A stretch of 39,141 nt of DNA. It comes from an uncultured Erythrobacteraceae bacterium (GTDB lineage: Bacteria > Pseudomonadota > Alphaproteobacteria > Sphingomonadales > Sphingomonadaceae). This document shows, one piece after another, positions 17,606-26,895 of this stretch. Location of the stretch: NCBI GenBank assembly GCA_946482075.1, contig CAMLQG010000024.1:1-39141 (forward strand). Reading direction: 5' to 3'. Under the pieces are notes generated by a model. The model was not told the origin of the DNA, ran no database searches, and worked only from the letters and a program-made list of their open reading frames with translations. Each line of letters opens with the position of its first letter. The first letter of the stretch is position 1. Both the position numbers and the translations under genes were made by a program.

Positions 17606-20592
17606 ACCCGATCGTCCTCGCCGCGCCCGATCCACTCGTCGAGCCGCATCAGCTGATCGTAATCGGCATAGGTCGGAAGATCGGGATTGAGCCGTGCGGT
17701 GAAAGGCTGGTCGCCGACGATCCAGCGCTCCAGCGCATCCTTCAGCAGAGCTTCCGAATGGCTGAGAAAGTCCTCAGGCGGAATACCCGTCCGCTTGCGC
17801 CCGACCTTCACCGGCGTCTCGATATAGCCGAATCCGGTCTCGCTGTTCTTCGACTTGCCGAGCGACCAATATTCGAATGCCGTAGGTTTCCCCTCGACTT
17901 CGGGAATACCGCCCTCTTGCACAAGCAAGCCGATGATACCCAGCTGGAGCGCGAAGCCTTCCTCTACCATCCTGCCGGAAGGCGGAACGCCGGTCTTGTA
18001 ATCGACGATCGCGAGTTCGCCATTGGGCAGACGATCGATGCGATCCGCGCGACCATGTATGCGAACGCCGCGGATCTCGCGTTCGGCATCGGCTTCCACG
18101 ACCAGCACTTCCCGGCCAGGCTGGCGGGCGATCTCCGCTTCGATCCAGTCCAGCGCGGCGAGCAGCCGGGGACGCCAGAGGGCCCGCATCAGCGGATGGG
18201 CGTTCATGTCCTGAAGCACCTGTTCCGCGATCGGGCGTAGCGGTCCGCTTGTTTCATGCCATCGCTGGAGAATTGCGTGGGCCGCCATGCCTTTCCACGC
18301 GGCCGACGGTTCCGCATCCACGGCATCGAGCCGGCGCAGGCGCAGGATCGAATGAGCATAGAACTGATAGGGATCGCTGCGCAGCCGATCGAGCGCGGTG
18401 ACGCTGACATCCACTTTGCGCTGTTCCGCATTCGGCATCGGCCGGGGCCGTTCATAGGGCAGCGCAGGCGGTGCATCGTCCAAGGCGCGGGCGAGCGCCA
18501 CCGTTTGCGTCTCCGCATGTTCGTCGGCGAGCTTCTGGCCCAGCAGAGCCCGGACGCGCAGGAGGAAACGCGACGGGATCGCCGGACCATCAGTATCGCG
18601 CGCGGCGCGGCTCAACACCACCTGCGGCGCACCCAACGCACCCGCCAGGTCGTGCGCGGCCAGGCCGATGCGGAAATCCGGGCCCGGCACGCCCAACGCG
18701 CGCAGCAGGGCCGGAGGCAGTAGTGATTCCTGACCCGGCGTGCGTGGCCAGGTGCCTTCGTTCAGCCCGCCGCAGATCACCATATCCGCACGGCTCATCC
18801 GTGATTCGAGCAAGCCGTAGATCGCCACGCGGGGATGGCCGCCATAGGGCGGGCGCACGGCGACGCCTTCCATCACGCCGCGCAGGATCGGGACGAGATC
18901 GGCAGGATCGATCCGCGTACCCAGAGCGCGCGCTGCTGCGCGCAATTCCTCGACCAGCGACGAAAGCGCCCGGCCATCCTCTCGCGCCCAGATCGCATCA
19001 CCACACAGCGCTTCAGCGGCAATCGCTAGCAGATCGAGCGCATCCGCCAGACCAATGCTGCCTGCATCCACGAGCACCAGCAGCGGGGAAAGGGCGGCCT
19101 CGACTTCGGCCCACCAGGGCCCGGCCTTCGCGTCGCGCATCTCCATCAGCCTGACTATCGGCTTCAGACTTTCGAGGCCCGCCGCCGGGCGCGGGCCGCG
19201 CAAACGCAGTTCCAGCGCGCGGGTCTGTTCCAGCCACGCTGCCCGTCCGTGGGCGCCCTGGACAAGCGGGTGTTGCAGCAGCGCGAGCAGCGGCACCGGG
19301 GCGGCGCGTTCGGCCATCACTTCGGCCAACATCAGGAAGACCCGCCCCGCCGCCGTCTGCGGCAGCGGCCGGCCGGCGGAATCGTCCGCCGCGATGTTCC
19401 AGCGCCGCAGATGCGCGACCACCCTGCCCGCCAGCCCGCGATCCGGCGTGACCAGCGCCACGCGCTTTTCCGGAACCTCCAAAGCCTCGCGGATCAGCAG
19501 CGCCACCGCCTGCGCTTCTTCCTCGGGATTGGCGGTCTCCATCAGTCGAACGCCGGCCAGGCGACGGCGATCGGCGGGAAGATCGACCCAGCCCGCGCTC
19601 GCTTCCGGCGGCAGGAACAGGCTGGATATCGCGCGGCTGCGTTCCGGCGCCGCTGCCGTCATGCCCGCCCGGTGCCAGGACCGCACTTCATCGCGCGCGA
19701 TGTCCATCCGGTTCAGAAGCAGCTTCAGATGGTATTGCGGATGGGTCAGGGCATCGCTGCACCCGAACGGCGCGCCGCCTTCGTCCGGCGCGCCGGCCTG
19801 CCCCAGCTCTTCCCAGGCAGCGGCATCCATCTCCAGGTCGAGATCGGGCAGGATGACCGCGCCCTCGGAAAGTTCGGACACCACGCGCAGCAGGCGAGCC
19901 AGCGCAGGCGCCGCACTGGTGACGCCGGCCGCGACGACCGGGTACGGCGGCGGTTTCGCTTTCCAGTTCCGCGCGGCATGATCGAACAGGCGATTGCGCC
20001 GTGCCGCCGCGTCGATCTCGCCCCTTTCCGCAAGTTCGGCCAGCCAGAGCTGCTGCACTATGGCGAAGAGCTTCGTGTTCTCCGTCCAATGTCCCGCCGC
20101 TTCCGCCAGGATCTGGAGCACGTCCTCGCTCCACAACCGGTCGGGGGCGATGTCTTCCACCAGCAGGCGATCCATCGCCGCAGCGATCTGCTCGGCCAGT
20201 CCGAACAGCGCGACGCCATGGGGCGGCGCACGACCAAGGTGGGCACATGCCTCGACGATCAGTTCGCCCAGGCGCAACCAGCGGCGCGTGGGATCGGCCA
20301 CGGGAGGAATGCCGCTGTCCGTCCCGATCGGGTCGAACAGCGGGCCCAGCGTCTCATCCAGGTCGAGATCGCCCACGACCGCCATGCGCGGCATCAGCAG
20401 CCCGGCGCCGGAATGACGGATAAAGGCTTCGGTCACCGTGCGTACCGCGCGCGTGCTCGGCAGCAACAGGGTCAGCCGCGCGAGGCCGACATTCTCCTGC
20501 CGGTAGCGCGGGACGAGCCCCGCGACGAGCGCATCGGCGAAACCGCGATGTGCGGCGATGGAATAGATCTGCGGCCCAGGCCTATCAGCCAC
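17602..20592 (-). CDS. addB: Double-strand break repair protein AddB
   Basis: AddB is the second AddAB subunit, with a degenerate helicase part and an active nuclease. The start is set at a GTG (20592), giving VADRPGPQIYSIAAHRGFAD, which overlaps the murU stop by eight bases; the open frame upstream of it belongs to the antisense of murU. The N-terminal LTLLLPSTRAVRTVTEAFIR is typical. No Walker A loop is visible, as expected for alphaproteobacterial AddB. The nuclease motif ELAIVDYKTGVPP lies near the C-terminus with the aspartate and lysine expected. The 996-residue length fits. The addA gene follows with a four-base overlap. Confidence 0.93.
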   Translation of the reverse strand: MADRPGPQIYSIAAHRGFADALVAGLVPRYRQENVGLARLTLLLPSTRAVRTVTEAFIRHSGAGLLMPRMAVVGDLDLDETLGPLFDPIGTDSGIPPVADPTRRWLRLGELIVEACAHLGRAPPHGVALFGLAEQIAAAMDRLLVEDIAPDRLWSEDVLQILAEAAGHWTENTKLFAIVQQLWLAELAERGEIDAAARRNRLFDHAARNWKAKPPPYPVVAAGVTSAAPALARLLRVVSELSEGAVILPDLDLEMDAAAWEELGQAGAPDEGGAPFGCSDALTHPQYHLKLLLNRMDIARDEVRSWHRAGMTAAAPERSRAISSLFLPPEASAGWVDLPADRRRLAGVRLMETANPEEEAQAVALLIREALEVPEKRVALVTPDRGLAGRVVAHLRRWNIAADDSAGRPLPQTAAGRVFLMLAEVMAERAAPVPLLALLQHPLVQGAHGRAAWLEQTRALELRLRGPRPAAGLESLKPIVRLMEMRDAKAGPWWAEVEAALSPLLVLVDAGSIGLADALDLLAIAAEALCGDAIWAREDGRALSSLVEELRAAARALGTRIDPADLVPILRGVMEGVAVRPPYGGHPRVAIYGLLESRMSRADMVICGGLNEGTWPRTPGQESLLPPALLRALGVPGPDFRIGLAAHDLAGALGAPQVVLSRAARDTDGPAIPSRFLLRVRALLGQKLADEHAETQTVALARALDDAPPALPYERPRPMPNAEQRKVDVSVTALDRLRSDPYQFYAHSILRLRRLDAVDAEPSAAWKGMAAHAILQRWHETSGPLRPIAEQVLQDMNAHPLMRALWRPRLLAALDWIEAEIARQPGREVLVVEADAEREIRGVRIHGRADRIDRLPNGELAIVDYKTGVPPSGRMVEEGFALQLGIIGLLVQEGGIPEVEGKPTAFEYWSLGKSKNSETGFGYIETPVKVGRKRTGIPPEDFLSHSEALLKDALERWIVGDQPFTARLNPDLPTYADYDQLMRLDEWIGRGEDDRV

Positions 20593-21319
20593 GCCGCAAG
20601 GCCGCCTCGGTCGGCGCGATCGCCGCGGGATCGCCGACTTCGAACCATTCGCCGGTGAAAGTGGTGGCGAACAGCCGTCCCTCCTCGATCGCGCGCGACC
20701 ACAGGACATTGGTGGAGAACGGCCCATCCGGGGGATCGCGCAGCAGCCTGTGCGATACGAGCTGGATGCCGGTATAGATGAATGGGGCAATGCGGCCGCT
20801 GCGCCGGCGTTTCACTTCGCCCATCGCATCGAGATGGAAATCGCCCTTGCCGGTGTAATTCGCGGCTGCGGCATGCGGCACCACCAGCAGCAGCGCGTCC
20901 ATGCGCGCCGGATCCCACGCTTCGGAAAGTTCGGCAAAAGCATTGCGCGGCCCATCGAGCCACACATTGTCGCTGTTCACGCAGAAGAAGGGATCGGGCA
21001 GCAGCCCCAGGGTATGCGCCTTCACCAATCCGCCGCCCGTTTCCAGCAGCAGATCGCGCTCGTCCGAGACCGTGACCTTGGGAAGCCTGCGCGACAGCAC
21101 ATGGGCTTCCAGCGAATCCGGCAGATAATGGACGTTGACCACCGCCTTCGCCACCCCGGCTTCCGCCAGGCGATCGAGCGCGTGATCGATCAACGGCTTG
21201 CCGTTCACGCGCACCATTGGTTTGGGCTGACTCGCGGTCAGCGGCCGCATCCGCTTGCCGAGGCCCGCGGCGAGCACCATCGCCGTATCGCTGGCGAGCT
21301 TCGGCACAGGCTTGTTCAT
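20585..21319 (-). CDS. murU: Nucleotidyltransferase, probable N-acetylmuramate 1-phosphate uridylyltransferase
   Basis: This 244-residue protein has the sugar nucleotidyltransferase signature LAAGLGKRMRPLT at 16-28, followed by QPKPMVRVNGKPLIDH, with the conserved arginine and lysine that bind the nucleotide. The motif VNSDNVW holds the metal-binding aspartate. MurU converts N-acetylmuramate 1-phosphate to UDP-MurNAc in the recycling route that bypasses fosfomycin-sensitive MurA. The kinase immediately upstream (ATGA overlap) supplies the substrate, which supports this assignment over a general mannose-1-phosphate guanylyltransferase. The stop overlaps the addB start. Confidence 0.82.
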   Translation of the reverse strand: MNKPVPKLASDTAMVLAAGLGKRMRPLTASQPKPMVRVNGKPLIDHALDRLAEAGVAKAVVNVHYLPDSLEAHVLSRRLPKVTVSDERDLLLETGGGLVKAHTLGLLPDPFFCVNSDNVWLDGPRNAFAELSEAWDPARMDALLLVVPHAAAANYTGKGDFHLDAMGEVKRRRSGRIAPFIYTGIQLVSHRLLRDPPDGPFSTNVLWSRAIEEGRLFATTFTGEWFEVGDPAAIAPTEAALRRG

Positions 21320-22290
21320 CCCAGGCCTCCGCCGCGGCGCTGGCGCACATCCGCCGGGATATTCGTATCGAACCAGGCTGCTACCGGGGCCAGCGCGGGA
21401 TGGGCCAGATCGCGTTCCAGCGCGTCCCACACGCGGGGAATGAAATCGAGATAGCGGGGCTTGCCGTCGCGTTTCCACAATCGCGCGAAAATGCCGACGA
21501 TCTTGGCGTTGCGCTGCGCGCCGAGCCGGGCGTAATCGGCCAGGAATTCCCCGTCCGTAGCGATTTGCGCGCGATAATGGCCCAGCATCCGCGCTTCCAG
21601 TTCCGGCAAGACATCGCGCCGCGCATCCTGCAGCAGCGAGACGAGATCATAGGCCGGATGGCCCACCAGCGCGTCCTGAAAATCGATCAGGCCCTGCCTC
21701 TCGTCGCCATCGAGGAGCATGATGTTCTCCGCGTGATAATCTCGCAGCACGGTCACGCCGGGCATCTGGCGCGGCATCATCGGCAGCAGCACTTCATCCC
21801 ATGCCCGAGCATAGCTCGCGGCGTCCGCCGCGATTCCGGCGGCGGGGCAATACCATTCGGTGAGCAGCCCCGCTTCACGCTGATAAACCTCCATGGAATA
21901 GAGATCGAACGGGCCGGGGGGCAGGCGATGGAGCGCGACCAGCGCGTCGATTGCCGCGCGATACACCGCATCCTCGTCCACCGGCGCGACATCCAGATGA
22001 TCGCGCATCCGCGCATCGCCGAAATCCTCCAGCAGCACGAGGCCCCTTGCCCGGTCCTCCGCATAGATCACAGGCGCGCGCATGCCGTTGTCGGTCAGCC
22101 AGTGGGCGACGTGCAGGAACGGACCGGGATCCTCGTTGGGCGGCGGAGCATCCATCAGCATAGCTGACCGGCCATTGTCGCGAACACGGAAATAACGGCG
22201 GAAGGACGCATCCCCCGCCAATGGATCGATCTCGGCGCCGCCCCAGCCCGCGCCGGCCAGGAAGGGCATGATTCCATCGGGAAGCGTCAT
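21316..22290 (-). CDS. amgK: Anomeric sugar kinase of the aminoglycoside phosphotransferase family, probable AmgK
   Basis: AmgK phosphorylates N-acetylmuramate and N-acetylglucosamine at the anomeric carbon for cell-wall recycling. The 324-residue protein has the family kinase core: GDASFRRYFRV as nucleotide loop, the catalytic segment LRDYHAENIMLLDG, and the metal-binding LIDFQDALVGHPAYDLV. Its context next to the murU nucleotidyltransferase is the known AmgK-MurU pair. The ATG at 22290 overlaps the tsaE stop (ATGA); another ATG lies two codons upstream. Substrate assignment rests on family and neighbours. Confidence 0.82.
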   Translation of the reverse strand: MTLPDGIMPFLAGAGWGGAEIDPLAGDASFRRYFRVRDNGRSAMLMDAPPPNEDPGPFLHVAHWLTDNGMRAPVIYAEDRARGLVLLEDFGDARMRDHLDVAPVDEDAVYRAAIDALVALHRLPPGPFDLYSMEVYQREAGLLTEWYCPAAGIAADAASYARAWDEVLLPMMPRQMPGVTVLRDYHAENIMLLDGDERQGLIDFQDALVGHPAYDLVSLLQDARRDVLPELEARMLGHYRAQIATDGEFLADYARLGAQRNAKIVGIFARLWKRDGKPRYLDFIPRVWDALERDLAHPALAPVAAWFDTNIPADVRQRRGGGLG

Positions 22291-22748
22291 GTGCATGGCA
22301 GCCGCTCTAGCCAAGAGGAACCGGGTTCGACAATCGCCATCCGACCGTCTCCTGCAACTTCCCCGACAGATTCCAGCGTAATCGAAAGGCACGCGGGCTC
22401 ATGACCGAAGCCGCCCGCATGATCAGGCCATTCGGCGATCAGCACGGCACCCTGCCGGTAATCGTCCAGTCCGATCTCTTCCGCTTCCTGCGGTCGTTCC
22501 AGCCGATAGAAATCCGCATGGACGACAGGCAGGCGCACGGCCGGCGGATAATAAAGTTCGACGATCGCGAAGCTGGGCGACGGCACCTCACCCCCATGGC
22601 CAAGGCCTGCGATGATCGCACGGGCGAGCGTCGTCTTGCCCGCGCCCAGCCCGCCCGACAGAGCCACCACGTCGCCCGGTCGGAGCGCCGCGGCAATGCT
22701 CGCGCCGAACCGCTCCATCGCGGCCAGATCCGGCAGGTCGACAGTCAT
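22287..22748 (-). CDS. tsaE: tRNA threonylcarbamoyladenosine biosynthesis ATPase TsaE
   Basis: TsaE is the small ATPase that, with TsaB and TsaD, forms the t6A modification at position 37 of ANN-reading tRNAs. The 153-residue length is usual. The P-loop SGGLGAGKTT is at 31-40; SPSFAIVELY and VVHADFYRLE match the switch-type and Walker B regions, and the end LIAEWPDHAGG is the family tryptophan motif. Both ends overlap neighbours by ATGA, showing coupling with the kinase gene before it and amgK after it. Confidence 0.93.
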   Translation of the reverse strand: MTVDLPDLAAMERFGASIAAALRPGDVVALSGGLGAGKTTLARAIIAGLGHGGEVPSPSFAIVELYYPPAVRLPVVHADFYRLERPQEAEEIGLDDYRQGAVLIAEWPDHAGGFGHEPACLSITLESVGEVAGDGRMAIVEPGSSWLERLPCT

Positions 22749-25087
22749 GGAAGGCTGATCGTCGCGGTGGTGCCGACATCCTTTTGCGACATCAGTTCCA
22801 GCCGGCCCTCATGCGCTTCGATCAGCGTGCGGGCGAGCGGCAGACCGAGGCCTTGCCGGCGCTCGAGCCCCTTGCCGTCGGAAGCGATCCGCAAACCGTC
22901 CAGCGCGCGCGCCAGTTCGGCCGCTTCCATGCCTTTGCCATTATCCGAAATCACGATGCGCGCGCCGGACTTGCGCCGGGCAAGCTCCACCAGGATCTTG
23001 CCGCCCTTGGGCGTGGCGGCGATCGCGTTGTCGAGGATATGTCCGACCGCGCGGCCCAACTGGCGCGGATCGCCTTCCACCGTGCCGGCAGACTTGTTGC
23101 CGCGCAGATCGAGGCTCAACCCGCCATCGATGATCGCCTGCTCCCGCTCCCGCACGACCTTGGTCACGAAAGGCAGCAGGTCGATTTCCTCCACCGCCAG
23201 CGGCAGCAGCCCGGCCTCGCCCTGCGAGAGATCGAGCACGGTTTCGATCTGCTGGGTCAGCCGTTCGACCGAGGCAAGGATCGCATCGACATATTCGATA
23301 CCCTGCGGAGAAATCTCGCCCGCAACGCCGCTCCTCAGCAGTTCCGCGAACCCGCCGATGGAGGTGAGCGGAGTGCGGAACTCATAGCTCATATTGGCGA
23401 GGAAACGGGTCTTCACCGCGTCGGCCTCTTCCAGCGCGGTGTTGCGTTCGCGCAGGGCATCTTCGGCCTTCTGCGAATCCGTGATGTCGAGCACGGTGAG
23501 GAGGCCGTTGCCATCCGGCAACGGCACGCCCGCAAACTCCAGCGTACGCCCATCTGCCAGGCCGACGCGCCCGCCACGCTGCCGGCGATCGAGCGTGGCG
23601 GCGCGCACGACATCGCCGATACCTTTCTTCTGGGCCGGCCGGGCGAGACGCTCCCCGATCCTCTCCAGCAGCAGTTCGACACGCGGATGCTGGTCGAGGA
23701 ACTCGTCGTCCAGCCCCCAATCGGCGGCAAAGCGGCGGTTCCACAATTGCAATCGACCATCCGGCGCAAAGACGGCAAGCGATTCGAACAGGCTGTCGAA
23801 AGTCGCGGTGCGCGTGCGCAGCAGCGTGTCGCGCATGGCGGACAGAGCAAGCTGTTCCGTCCGGTCTTCCGCGATCAGCACCAGCCCGCCATCGGGCATC
23901 GGCTGAGCGACAATGCGAAGATGCGTCCCATCCGGCAGCGGCCAGGCTTCCTCGCGCGTTTCGCCGGCGCTGAACCACTGGCTGTGTTCGCGCCGCCAGG
24001 CGGGGAAGTCACGCACCTCGGGCAGCCGCCCGGCATCGCGCGCCATCAGCAGCAACCCTTCGAAGTCCGGTGGATCGATCGTGGCCGCCCGCGTCATGGC
24101 GAACAGGCGCTGGAACGGCCCATTGGCAAAGGTCAGCACGCGCCTGCCATCGAACTGGCCGACGCCGACCGAAAGCTGATCGAGCATGGAAAGCTGTGCT
24201 TCGCGGAAGGCACGGAAGGCGCGTGCCTGCTCCTCCATCTCCTCGATATCGACCGCGTATCCCGCCACGCCATCGTCGCCCAGCGGTAGATCGCTTACCC
24301 TCAGGGAGCGGCGCTGCCCACCGATGGTAGTACTGACGATCCGTTCGATCGGCGTGCTACGGGTCCGGGCTTGTTCGGCTATCTGCGCGGGTGACAGCCC
24401 ATCGACGATCTCGACCAGCTCGATCTGATTCTCGATCACCTCATCGGCATCATGTGCGCCGACCGCGCGCACATAGGCATCGTTGACAAGCCGAATGTGC
24501 GAATCCGCGCCACGGAACCACATCGGCATCGGCGCGGCTTCGATCAGCCCGACAAGGGCGGCGAAATCGTTGCGCGCGCGCGTCGTTTCCGCGCGCAGCT
24601 TGGAAAGCTCGCTCTCGCTGTCGCTGAAATCGAAGATCCACACCAGCGCAGCACCGCCCGGCGATATCTGCGGATCCGCCAGGTGGCCGCGTATCGCGAG
24701 GCTGCGGCGCGAGCCGCGCGGAGTCAGGACCATGTGGAAGGGCGCGGCCGTCTTCTGCGCTCGGCGGACAAACTCGGTCAACTGAGCCAGCTGGCCAGCT
24801 TCCACGCCCCTCGTCCCGCTATCGAGCTCGCTCAGATAGCCCGGCACCGCATCGAGCCCGAGCCATCCGGCAAGGCGCTGGGGCGCTTCGATCCGTCCAT
24901 CCGCGCGGACCAGCAGCGGGATGGCGGGCGCTTCGTCGATCATGCGCGAAAGGCGGCGCGTGCTCTTGCGTGTCGCTTCCATGCGATGCGCCTGCGCGCG
25001 GGTCGAAAGGATGATCCACGCCGCGCCCAGCGTCCATGCGGCCATCAGCAGGCCGATCATCGTCAGAGCAGTGGGCGAGAGCGTCAT
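22745..25087 (-). CDS. divL: DivL-like PAS-domain kinase with tyrosine at the phospho-acceptor site
   Basis: The 780-residue protein has an N-terminal membrane helix (about 9-30), several PAS domains between roughly 170 and 545 (for example WFRGADSHIRLVNDAYVRAV and LAVFAPDGRLQLWNRRF), then a dimerisation and ATP-binding kinase core. The acceptor motif reads NMSYEFRTPLTS, with Tyr568 (codon TAT at 23384-23386) where histidine kinases have histidine. The N box HILDNA is at 683-688, the G1 box DNGKGM at 715-720, and a G2 box GLGLP near 746-750. Tyrosine at this place is the hallmark of DivL, a polarity and cell-cycle regulator that controls CckA and thereby CtrA in Caulobacter. The order ahcY-divL-tsaE is also typical in alphaproteobacteria. 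Confidence 0.85.
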   Translation of the reverse strand: MTLSPTALTMIGLLMAAWTLGAAWIILSTRAQAHRMEATRKSTRRLSRMIDEAPAIPLLVRADGRIEAPQRLAGWLGLDAVPGYLSELDSGTRGVEAGQLAQLTEFVRRAQKTAAPFHMVLTPRGSRRSLAIRGHLADPQISPGGAALVWIFDFSDSESELSKLRAETTRARNDFAALVGLIEAAPMPMWFRGADSHIRLVNDAYVRAVGAHDADEVIENQIELVEIVDGLSPAQIAEQARTRSTPIERIVSTTIGGQRRSLRVSDLPLGDDGVAGYAVDIEEMEEQARAFRAFREAQLSMLDQLSVGVGQFDGRRVLTFANGPFQRLFAMTRAATIDPPDFEGLLLMARDAGRLPEVRDFPAWRREHSQWFSAGETREEAWPLPDGTHLRIVAQPMPDGGLVLIAEDRTEQLALSAMRDTLLRTRTATFDSLFESLAVFAPDGRLQLWNRRFAADWGLDDEFLDQHPRVELLLERIGERLARPAQKKGIGDVVRAATLDRRQRGGRVGLADGRTLEFAGVPLPDGNGLLTVLDITDSQKAEDALRERNTALEEADAVKTRFLANMSYEFRTPLTSIGGFAELLRSGVAGEISPQGIEYVDAILASVERLTQQIETVLDLSQGEAGLLPLAVEEIDLLPFVTKVVREREQAIIDGGLSLDLRGNKSAGTVEGDPRQLGRAVGHILDNAIAATPKGGKILVELARRKSGARIVISDNGKGMEAAELARALDGLRIASDGKGLERRQGLGLPLARTLIEAHEGRLELMSQKDVGTTATISLP

Positions 25088-25133
25088 CCCGCCTTCGCTA
25101 TGCCCGCCCCGCGCGGATTACAATGGGCACGCG

Positions 25134-25189
25134 CCCGCCTTCGGCGATGCGAAGGCGGGAATGCGCCAAACGCCTGTGGACAGGCGTTT
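25134..25189. terminator. Two adjacent hairpins between ahcY and divL
   Basis: CCCGCCTTCG (25134-25143) pairs with its complement at 25150-25159, and AAACGCCTG (25168-25176) pairs with CAGGCGTTT (25181-25189). The second stem lies 12 bases after the ahcY stop. Neither has a clear T run on the minus strand, so termination is probable but may be partial, with some read-through into divL. Confidence 0.5.
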
Positions 25190-25200
25190 AGTAGCGCTGA

Positions 25201-26616
25201 TCAGTAGCGGTAATGATCCGGCTTGAATGGGCCTTCGGGCGAAACGCCGATATAGTCGGCCTGCTTCTGCGAGAGCTTGCTGAGCTTCACACCCAGCTTT
25301 TCGAGATGCAGTGCCGCGACCTTCTCGTCGAGATGCTTGGGCAGCACATAGACCTCGTTCTTGTAAGCCTCACCCTTGGTCCACAGCTCGATCTGGGCGA
25401 GCACCTGGTTGGTGAAGGAGGACGACATCACGAAACTCGGATGGCCGGTGGCGCAGCCGAGATTCACCAGCCGGCCCTTGGCGAGCACGATGATCTGCTT
25501 GCCATCCGGGAATTCTACCAGATCCGTACCCGGCTTCACTTCGGTCCACTTGTAGTTGTTGAGCGCCGAAATCTGGATCTCGCTGTCGAAGTGACCGATG
25601 TTGCAGACGATCGCCATCGGCTTCATCGCCTTCATGTGCTCGGCCGTGATCACGTCCTCATTGCCGGTTGCGGTAACGAAGATATCGGCGCGCTGGGTCG
25701 CCTCTTCCATCGTGACGACCTCATAGCCTTCCATCGCCGCCTGCAGCGCGCAGATCGGGTCGATCTCCGTCACCAGCACGCGCGCACCGCCATTGCGGAG
25801 CGAGGCGGCCGAACCCTTGCCGACGTCGCCGAAGCCGGCGACGCAGGCGACCTTGCCGGCCAGCATCACGTCGGTCGCGCGGCGGATCGCATCGACCAGC
25901 GATTCCTTGCAGCCATAGAGATTGTCGAATTTCGACTTGGTCACCGAATCGTTGACGTTGATCGCGGGGAACGGGAGCTTGCCGTCCTTGGCGATCTGGT
26001 AAAGGCGGTGGACGCCCGTGGTGGTCTCTTCCGAGACGCCCTTCAATGCCTGCACGGTCTTCGTCAGATAGCCCGGCTTCGCCTCGAGGAAAGCGTTGAG
26101 CGCGCGGACGAACTCGATTTCTTCGGCATTGGCGGGTTCGAACAGCGTCTCGCCCGCTTCGACGCGAGCTCCCCACAGCGCGAACATCGTGGCGTCGCCC
26201 CCATCGTCGAGAATGAGATTGGCGGTGGTCTCGTCACCCCAGTCGAAGATCGAACCGACATAGTCCCAATACTCGGCCAGGCTCTCGCCCTTGATCGCGA
26301 AGACCGGAATGCCCGCCGCGGCGATCGCGGCGGCGGCGTGATCCTGGGTGGAGAAGATGTTGCAGGTGGCCCAGCGCACTTCGGCGCCCAGCGCCACCAG
26401 TGTCTCGATCAGCACTGCCGTCTGGATCGTCATATGCAGCGAGCCGGTGATCCGCGCGCCGGCCAGCGGCTTCGCCGCGCCATATTCCTGCCGCAGCGCC
26501 ATCAGGCCGGGCATCTCGGTTTCGGCAATGGCAATTTCCGCTCGGCCATAATCGGCAAGCGCGATATCGGCGATCACGTAATCCTGGCTCGCATTCTCTA
26601 CGGTGGCGGTGGCCAA
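25201..26616 (-). CDS. ahcY: S-adenosylhomocysteine hydrolase
   Basis: The enzyme splits S-adenosylhomocysteine into homocysteine and adenosine, clearing the inhibitor of methyltransferases. The 471-residue length fits the bacterial tetramer form with the extra segment near residues 150-190. Visible motifs are [21 protein letters not shown] near the N-terminus, the NAD-binding [28 protein letters not shown], and the C-terminal KPDHYRY with the NAD-contacting lysine and tyrosine. The start is a TTG preceded by AGGAG at seven bases; no ATG lies nearby upstream in frame. It is divergent from the peroxiredoxin gene. Confidence 0.97.
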   Translation of the reverse strand: MATATVENASQDYVIADIALADYGRAEIAIAETEMPGLMALRQEYGAAKPLAGARITGSLHMTIQTAVLIETLVALGAEVRWATCNIFSTQDHAAAAIAAAGIPVFAIKGESLAEYWDYVGSIFDWGDETTANLILDDGGDATMFALWGARVEAGETLFEPANAEEIEFVRALNAFLEAKPGYLTKTVQALKGVSEETTTGVHRLYQIAKDGKLPFPAINVNDSVTKSKFDNLYGCKESLVDAIRRATDVMLAGKVACVAGFGDVGKGSAASLRNGGARVLVTEIDPICALQAAMEGYEVVTMEEATQRADIFVTATGNEDVITAEHMKAMKPMAIVCNIGHFDSEIQISALNNYKWTEVKPGTDLVEFPDGKQIIVLAKGRLVNLGCATGHPSFVMSSSFTNQVLAQIELWTKGEAYKNEVYVLPKHLDEKVAALHLEKLGVKLSKLSQKQADYIGVSPEGPFKPDHYRY

Positions 26617-26647
26617 AGCTATTCTCCTAGAACTCGGAAAAATCGGG

Positions 26648-26676
26648 GCCCGAGGCGGGCTCGCAGATGTTCTGCG
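26648..26676 (-). promoter_or_regulatory. Paired hairpins in the ahcY leader
   Basis: On the minus strand CGCAG-AACAT-CTGCG is followed by GCCCG-CCT-CGGGC, 32 bases before the TTG start. CCTCGG of the second stem could also pair with CCGAG nearer the ribosome binding site, which would be a mutually exclusive fold. I recognise no known riboswitch class here, so this is only a structural observation. Confidence 0.25.
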
Positions 26677-26895
26677 CCGATCGAAGGACCGCCCTTAGCG
26701 GTTCGCATGGGCGGACGCAAATCGTGCGAGGAGCGGCGATTCGCGGTCTTGCGCGGAACGCAGCCCACGCCATGTTTCCGCAGTGTGACGCTGCTTCGCC
26801 CATATTTGCCGGACGCGCTCAGCTTGGCTGTTGCGCAGGGGGCGCATGGGTGGGTATGCGGCACCATTGACGGGAGCCATGAAAGGATTGCTTCG

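Noticed and set aside
25213..26895. Upstream extension of the peroxiredoxin frame across ahcY
   Set aside because: The extension is antisense to ahcY; the peroxiredoxin starts at 26896 with its own Shine-Dalgarno and family N-terminus.
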